Assembly (NCBI GenBank): GCA_029582155.1
Contig: CM055896.1
Location: forward strand, 30,268,373 to 30,332,372
Source: Panopea generosa
Lineage: Eukaryota > Mollusca > Bivalvia > Adapedonta > Hiatellidae
DNA length: 64,000 bases
Reading direction: 5' to 3'
Positions within the stretch are counted from its first letter, which is position 1. Each line of letters begins with the position of its first letter. Below are positions 56,684 to 64,000 of this stretch, piece by piece. The translations under genes were made by a program, and so were the position numbers. The notes beneath the pieces are model-generated. The model was not told the origin of the DNA. It saw nothing but the letters and a program-made list of their open reading frames with translations, and did not search any database.

Positions 56684-59600
56684 TTTAACTGATGTCGCGA
56701 TACAAACTGCTACTCACTAGTGTTTTACTGATGTCGCGATACAAACTGCTACTCACTAGGGTTATATTGATGTCACAATAAAAAACTAATATTCACTAGG
56801 GTTATACTGATGTCGTGATACAAATTGCTACTCACTATGGTTATAATGATGCAACTATACAAACCGCAACTAACTAGGGTTATAATGATGTCGCAATACA
56901 AACTGCTACGCACTAGGGTTATAATGATGTCGCAAAACAAACTGCTACTCATTAGGGTATAACGATGTCGCTATACAAACTGCTACTTACTAGGGTTATA
57001 TTGAAGTTGTTATACAAACCGCTACATACTAGGGTTATAATGATGTCACTATACAAACCGCTACTCACTTGGGTTTAATGATGTCGCAATACAAACTGCT
57101 ACTCACTAGGGTTATACTGAAATTGCTATACAAACTGTCAAACTGCTACTCACTAGGGTTATAATGATGTCGCAATACAAATTGCTACTCACTATGGTTA
57201 TAATGATGCAACTATACAAACCGCTACTCACTAGGGTTATAATGATGTCGCAATACAAACTGCTACGCACTAGGGATATAATGATGTCGCAATACAAACT
57301 GCTACGCACTAGGGTTATAATGATGTCGCAAAACAAACTGCTACTCATTAGGGTATAACGATGTCGCTATACAAACTGCTACTTACTAGGGTTATACTGA
57401 AGTTGTTATACAAACCGCTACACACTAGGGTTATAATGATGTCACTATACAAACCGCTACTCACTAGGGTTATAATGATGTCGCAATACAAACTGCTTCT
57501 CACTAGGGTTATACTGAAATTGCAATACAAACTGTCAAACTGCTACTCACTAGGGTTATAATTATGTCGCAATACAAACTGCTACTCACTATGGTTATAT
57601 TGATGTCACTATACTAACCGCTACTCACTAGGGTTATACTAATGTTGCAATACAAACTGCTACTCACTAGGGTTATAATGATGTCGCAATACAAACTGCT
57701 ACACACTAGGGTTATAATGATGTCACTATACAAACTGCTACTCACTACGGTTATAATGATGTCGCAATACAAACTGCTACTCACTATCGTTATAATGATG
57801 TCACTATACAAACCGCTACTCACTAGTGTTATAATAATGTCGCAATACAAACTGCTACTCATTAGGGTTATACTGAAGGTGCTATACAAACTGCTACTCA
57901 CTAGGGTTATAATGATGTCGCAATACAAACTGCTACTCACTGGGGTTATACTGAAGTTGCTATACAAACTGCTACTCACTAGGGTTATACTGATGTCGCA
58001 ATACAAACTGCTCCACACTAGGGTTATAATGATGTCGCGATACAAACTGCTACTCACTAGTGTTTTACTGATGTCGCGATACAAACTGCTACTCACTAGG
58101 ATTATATTGATGTCACAATAAAAACTAATACTCACCAGGGTTATAATGATGTCGCAATACAAACTGCTACGCACTAGGGTTATAATGATGTCGCAAAACA
58201 AACTGCTACTCACTAGGGTTATACTGAAGTTGTTATACAAACCGCTACACACAAGGATTATAATGATGTCACTATACCAACCGCTACTCACTAGGGTTAT
58301 AATGATGTCGCAATACAAACTGATACTCACTATGGTTATAATGATATCACTATACAAACCGCTACTCACTAGGGTTATAATAATGTTGCAATACAAACTG
58401 CTACTCACTAGGGTTATACTGAAGTTGTTATACAAACCGCTACACACAAGGATTATAATGATGTCACTATACCAACCGCTACTCACTAGGGTTATAATGA
58501 TGTCGCAATACAAACTGATACTCACTATGGTTATAATGATATCACTATACAAACCGCTACTCACTAGGGTTATAATAATGTTGCAATACAAACTGCTACT
58601 CACTTGGGATATACTGAAGTTGCTATACAAACTGCTACTCACTAGGGTTATAATAATGTCGCAATACAACGTGCTACTCACTAGGGATATACTGACGTTG
58701 CTATACAAACTGCTACTCACTAGGGTTATAATGATGTCGCAATACAAACTGCTACACACTAGGGTTATACTGATGTCGCAATACAAACTGCTTCTCACTA
58801 TGGTTATATTAATGTCGCAATACAAACTGCTACACACTAGGGTTATTATAATGTCACTATACAAACCGCTACTCACTAGGGTTTTATTGATGTTGCAATA
58901 CAAACTGCTACTCACTAGGGTTATAATGATGTCGCAATACAAACTGCTACTCACTATGGTTATAATGATGTCACTATACAAACCGCTACTCACTAGTGTT
59001 ATAATAATGTCGCAATACAAACTGCTACTCATCAGGTTATACTGAAGGTGCTATACAAACTGCTACTCACTAGGGTTATAATGATGTCGCAATACAAACT
59101 GCTTCTCACTAGGGTTATACTGAAGTTGCTATACAAACTGCTTCTCACTAGGGTTATACTGATGTCGCAATACAAACTGCTACACACTAGGGTTATAATG
59201 ATGTCACTATACCAACCGCTACTCACTAGGGTTATATTGATGTCGCAATACAATCTGCTACTCACTAGGGTTATAATGATGTCGCAATACAAACTGTTAC
59301 TCATTAGGGTTATACTGAAGTTGCTATACAAACTGCTGCTCACTAGGGTTATAATGATGTCGCAATACAATCTAATACTCACTAGGGTTATAATGATGTC
59401 GCAATACAAACTGCTACTCACTAGGGTTATAATGATGTCACTATACAAACTGCTACACACTATGGTTATATTGATGTCACAATATAAACTAATACTCACT
59501 AGAGTTATACTGATGTCGTGATACAAACTGCTACTCACTTCGGTTATACTGATGTCACAATACAAACTGCTACTAACTAGGGTTATGCTGGTGTCAATAT

Positions 59601-61318
59601 ACAAACTGCTGCTCACTAGGGTTATACTGATGTTACGATACAAACTGGTACTCACTATGGTTATACTGATGTCACTATACAAACTGATACTCACTAGGGT
59701 TATACTGAAGTCACGATACAAACAGCTACTCACTAGGGTTATACTGATGTCACGATACAAACAGCTACTCACTAGGCTTATACTGATGTCATAATGCAAA
59801 CTGCTACTCACTAGGGTTATGCTGGTGTCACTTTACAAACTGCTGCTCATTAGGGTTATACTGGTATCATGATACAAACTGCTACACACTAGTGTTATAC
59901 TGATGTTACGATACAAACTACTACTCACTATGGTTATACTGATGTCACTATACAAACAGCTACTCACTAGGGTTATGCTGGTGTCACTATACAAACTGAT
60001 GCTCATAAGGGTTAACTGGTGTCACTATACAAACTGCTGGTCACTAGGGTTATACTGATGTCACGATACAAACTGCTACACACTAGGTTTATGCTGGTGT
60101 CACTATACAAACTGATGCTCATAAGGGTTAACTGGTGTCACTATACAAACTGCTGGTCACTAGGGTTATACTGATGTCACGATACAAACTGCTACACACT
60201 AGGGTTATTCTGATTACATGATACAAACTGCTACTCACTAGTGTTTTACTGATGTCGCGATACAAACTGCTTCTCACTTGTGTTATACTGATGTCACGAT
60301 AGAAACTGCTACTCACTATGGTTATATTGATGTCACTCTACAAACTGGTACACACTAAGGTTATTTTGATGTCATTAAACATCTGCTACTCACTAGTGTG
60401 TTCCTGATGTCGCGATACAAACTGCTTCTCACTAGGGTTATAAAGAGTTCGTGATACAAACTGCTACACACTAGGGTTATACTGATGTCGCGATACATAC
60501 TGCTACACACTAGGGTTATACTGATGTCGTGATATAAACTGCTACTCACTAGGGTTATACTGATTTCGCGATACAAACTGCTACACACTAGTGTCATAAA
60601 GATGTCGTGATACAAATTGTTACACACTAGGGTTATACTGATGTCGAAATACAAACTGCTTCTCACTAGGGTTATACTGATGTCGCAATACAAACTGCTT
60701 CTCACTAGAGTTATACTGATGTTGCGATACAAACTGCTTCTCACTAGGGTTATACTGATGTCACTATATAACTGCTACTCACTAGTGTTATAAAGATGTC
60801 GTGAAACAAACTGCTACACACTAGGGTTTTACTGATGTCGTGATACAAACTGCTACTCACTAGTGTTAAAAAGATGTCGTGATACAAATTACTACACACT
60901 AGGGTTATACTGATATCGAAATACAAACTGCTTCTCACTAGGGTTATACTGATGTCGCGATACAAACTGCCTCTCACTAGGGTTATACTGATGTCGCGAT
61001 ACAAACTGCTTCTCACTAGGGTTATTCTGGTGTCATTTTACAACTGCTACTCACTAGTGTTATAAAGATGTCGTGATACAAACTGCTACACACTAGGGTT
61101 ACACTGATGTCGCGATACAAACTGTTACACCCTAGGGTTTCACTGATGTCGCGATACAAACTGCTTCTCACTAGGGTTATACTGATTTTGCGATACAAAC
61201 TGCTACACACTAGGGTTACACTGATGTCGCGATACAAACTGCTACACACTAGGGTTATGCTGATGTCGCGATACAAACTGCTACACACTAGGGTTATACT
61301 GATGTCGTGATAGAAACT
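56684..61318. repeat. 39-bp minisatellite, about 118 copies
   Basis: Units are built on ATGATGTCGCAATACAAACT, GCTACTCACTAGGGTTATA. Variants drift along the array: TTATAATGATGTCGCAATAC on the left and TTATACTGATGTCACGATAC on the right. Higher-order copies are visible, for example a 195-bp block (5 units) repeated at 58215 and 58410, and a 117-bp block at 60000 and 60117. Because 39 is a multiple of three, frames stay open on both strands: SSSLYCDIIITLV on minus (472 codons at 57614-59032) and MSQYKLLLTRVIM on plus. I see no gene structure around it. Confidence 0.95.
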
Positions 61319-61734
61319 GATGTTGTTTCACTGAACTGCAATGCACTGTCACGTGATTCACAAATTTTAACAAATACAACTTCCAGGAGTACGCTGATAT
61401 TGGCTTATTAACATATATATATTCTTTGTGACCTTAACATTTGATCTATTGACCTAAGTAGATCATCATTTCATGTATCATTATCATTTTTCATCACATT
61501 CGGGAAAAAACAATACGAACCATAAGCAGTATATATACATGTAAAAGGTTCTTACATACAAACGTATCAGAGAAGGTTTGGCTATTGTTTTCTGATTTAT
61601 CAATAGTTTATTTTTATTGATCTTTAGTTTCTGTCATTTTCCTTTATTCCTTATTTATATCCATACCGCTGACCTAACACGTCACAAGTGCATTAACTCC
61701 TAGTTACTGATTCCATTGTTTTTTTCAATCCCAG

Positions 61735-61945
61735 ATCACCGCAGCGGGTGTCTGGAAGTAGAGCATCCGCCTTCTAGGTTTCGTCGCTTAGGTGTCAGTA
61801 TAATGTGCCTGGGTGGGGTATCATACCATGAGTCTATGGCATGATACCCAAGTGTGGCAGCGCTCAGACTGTCTCAAGTTGACACCATCGCGATATAGCT
61901 GAAACATTGCTGAAAGCAACGCTAAACACCTTAAAACCAACAAAG
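61735..61945 (+). repeat. tRNA-derived SINE
   Basis: Head GGGTGTCTGGAAGTAGAGCA, body GTGTCAGTATAATGTGCCTG, GGTGGGGTATCAT, and tail CGATATAGCTGAAACATTGC, TGAAAGCAACGCTAAACACC. The tail matches a common molluscan SINE ending as recalled. Same family as 631-870. Confidence 0.7.
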
Positions 61946-61959
61946 TCTTTAACCATCAA

Positions 61960-62050
61960 TCCCAGTTCGGTCCACATAAAATGGCTGTGTCTATTACTCG
62001 CGGAAGGACGATTCTTCTATTTGAGTCCATGTATATGCATTTGATCTATT
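61960..62050 (+). repeat. SINE fragment
   Basis: TACTCGCGGAAGGACGATTC shares the body motif of the copies at 22065 and 30455. Fragment only. Confidence 0.45.
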
Positions 62051-64000
62051 CCTCTAATAATAAAACTGACTGCCTGCAAAACCTGATACATTGAACAGGA
62101 TCTAATTAATGCTATTTTGACAATTCACTGTCAAACACCAAACACTAATGGTCAACCTGTGCTATTTTGGCAAGTTGGTTTAATTGGTATGTTCTCACTT
62201 TCACAACCTCTATTGTTTAACATAGAAAAAAAGGTGTTGGGGTGCTGGAAATGTATTGTTCGGATATAACAATAGATTTAAGTGGTGATAATTGCTCTGG
62301 TGGGCTATACTTTTTGAAAAAAATAATGGTTACACATTCTCCTTATTAGCTTGGCTCTTTGTCTGAAAATGTAGTTTGGTTTATATCTTTATTTGAGTCT
62401 ACTCAACATACATACGCATGTAAAATATTAATATATACAGCACATTAAATGTATATTGCCACTCTCTATTGGAGTTATAAGAGCCTATCATAGTTGTATA
62501 ATACAATCATAAAGAACACTGTACATGCAAAATATAATTACATACTAAGGTCAAACTAAAAAAAGTTCGCGCATACTAAATAATGGAAGTAAAAGATCAT
62601 TAAATACGTTGATCAGATCACCGTGAATTGGATTAGAAAAGTTGCTTTAGACGAGTTTAATTGTCTTAAAACGATGGACTACGATAAAGGCGTTAGCAGC
62701 TAGTTTTATATACTTCTGACTAATGCAGTTAACCGCAACCCGTAGGCAATCATTTGATACATATCTACTGGCTTATATGTCGCTTATATATACACTTTAA
62801 ATCGTCATTGGGTGTAACCTAGCTAGAACAGTCTTCATTAATCGTATAATTACCAATATTCTCAAGTGCATCACTTAATCTGTAAGTACTTCCCATTATG
62901 ACATGAAGGATAGATGAACATGCATATCATGGTACACTTAAGTAGATATGTCTCGATCAGGAAAATCCAACAGAAAGGTTTTATTTATCACATCAGTATC
63001 ATGTATTATTTTACATACTGAAGCGGAAGTAAGATAAACGTTTACTTTAAAATGGACATGGAAGGTTTCTTTTGATGACGTCATTATATGCGTTTTGTTA
63101 AACCGGTACGTTTAAACGCCTATTTGACCGTCGAAAAACTGTTAATTGTGTCAATAAATACAAACTGATAATTAAAACTGAGTACAGTTTCTATGAAAAA
63201 CAGTGATTATTTTGCTTTAATTTTATCAGTCACATTAGGAACTATTTACAGGTGTATTTCCCACAAATGTACATGTATGCGTTTGTTTGCTGGACAAAAC
63301 TTGTTTCATTTTTAAATCAAATTAATGTAACAAGCAAATATTGACATGATATGTAGAATACCCCGTGCTAGTGCCGTGACCGATAGTCTAGGTTTGTCTC
63401 TATCTCACCAAATATATTTTAGGCTACCATGCACTTACATGATATTCTATATATGTATACCATTCGACGTGGTTATAATATAATGCACAAAAGAAAACCA
63501 TTATAGACTACTTGAACATTTGCCTTCGCAATTTACAAATAAAGCGGCACTTTTAAAAAAAATATGACTAATTATTTTTTATTATGTGCATTTTCCATTT
63601 TTTCTCTCTTTATTGCTTAATCGACAATTCAAAGACAGCAGGCTATATATCACTCCGGTAGCTGTTCCTGCCATAAAACATCACAATAAACTTAGTCAAA
63701 TGATAGGTTTTCGTGTGTCTTTATAGGATGAGATAATCCAGATTGTATGGTTGATGATAACGGTAAGCTGTTTTCACTGTCATGAAACGCTAGAACACTA
63801 TAGCTTTTCACTGTTTAATTGTTTTGAGATAAATGATCCAACGGTCATAGTCACGTATATCACGTATTGAAAACAGTATAGCTCTAAAGTAAATGACAAG
63901 CTGGCCATATTGACTTCACTACTGAAACCTTCATCATCGTTAAATGTCAAATAGGGAGGGGTCTTAATGAGCGGATGATCTTCAATACTAGTACCCCAAA

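Larger units (their letters stand above)
61319..64000. other. right flank, SINEs and AT-rich DNA
   Basis: Apart from the SINE sequence at 61.74-62.05 kb nothing is recognised. A short frame between TTTATAG (63726) and GTAAGC (63764) has exon-like borders but only 12 codons and no family. Confidence 0.35.

Noticed and set aside
57614-59032. 472-codon open frame on the minus strand as a protein gene
   Set aside because: It is wholly inside the 39-bp array; open frames on both strands follow from a period divisible by three. No splice or start context and no known repeat protein.
63726-63764. Micro-exon at the right edge
   Set aside because: Good-looking borders but only 12 codons and no neighbouring exon.

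Overview
The window is AT-rich animal DNA with long introns, phase-1 EGF-like exons, many minisatellites and tRNA-derived SINEs. The combination of fucolectin/F5/8-like (FTP) domains with laminin-type EGF modules, a single membrane segment and a tyrosine-motif tail points to a mollusc, most likely a bivalve. That assignment is inference from gene family and repeat style; no species marker is present.

Region 1 (about 2.1-26.8 kb, + strand) holds a multi-exon gene of the MEGF10/Draper/CED-1-like scavenger-receptor type. It has two FTP-like units (exons at 3067, 7295, 8710 and 10186), twelve eight-cysteine EGF-type exons (2097 to 24825), a valine-rich transmembrane exon (25646-25799) and two tail exons (26450-26823). 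The tail carries an ITAM-like pair, YDAL-x9-YDKL, and a YxxM motif. Almost every ectodomain exon is phase 1-1, so exons can be gained, lost or skipped without changing frame. Several exons have decayed: stops lie in the exons at 20930 and 24685, a stop lies at the last codon of 7295, 3067 has a frameshift, and 22554 has lost a cysteine. The gene is therefore either a young pseudogene or uses exon skipping.

Region 2 (about 27.9-51.6 kb) is a second, clearly decayed copy of the same gene unit with the same exon order (FTP-N 27926, FTP-N 47054, FTP-C 47888, EGF 48601, TM 51026, tail remnant near 51.5 kb). It has been interrupted by a Tx1/L1-like LINE (31.9-35.3 kb, minus strand) and by a 6.4-kb Foldback-like element (36.05-42.41 kb). 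The arms of that element are 68-bp tandem repeats in opposite orientation, flanked by a 9-11 bp direct repeat. A third unit begins at 53133, giving a spacing of roughly 25 kb between units. A different FTP-type exon pair (54615 and 55258) follows.

Region 3 (56.7-61.3 kb) is a 39-bp minisatellite of about 118 copies. Its period is a multiple of three, so it is open in frames on both strands. The last 2.7 kb hold SINE sequence and nothing else recognised.

Other points: a 52-bp minisatellite (1.2-2.1 kb) repeats the 3' splice site of the EGF exon it abuts. A two-exon antisense gene of unknown function may sit inside the intron at 23.3-24.2 kb. A Tc1/mariner transposase remnant lies at 49.45-49.77 kb.
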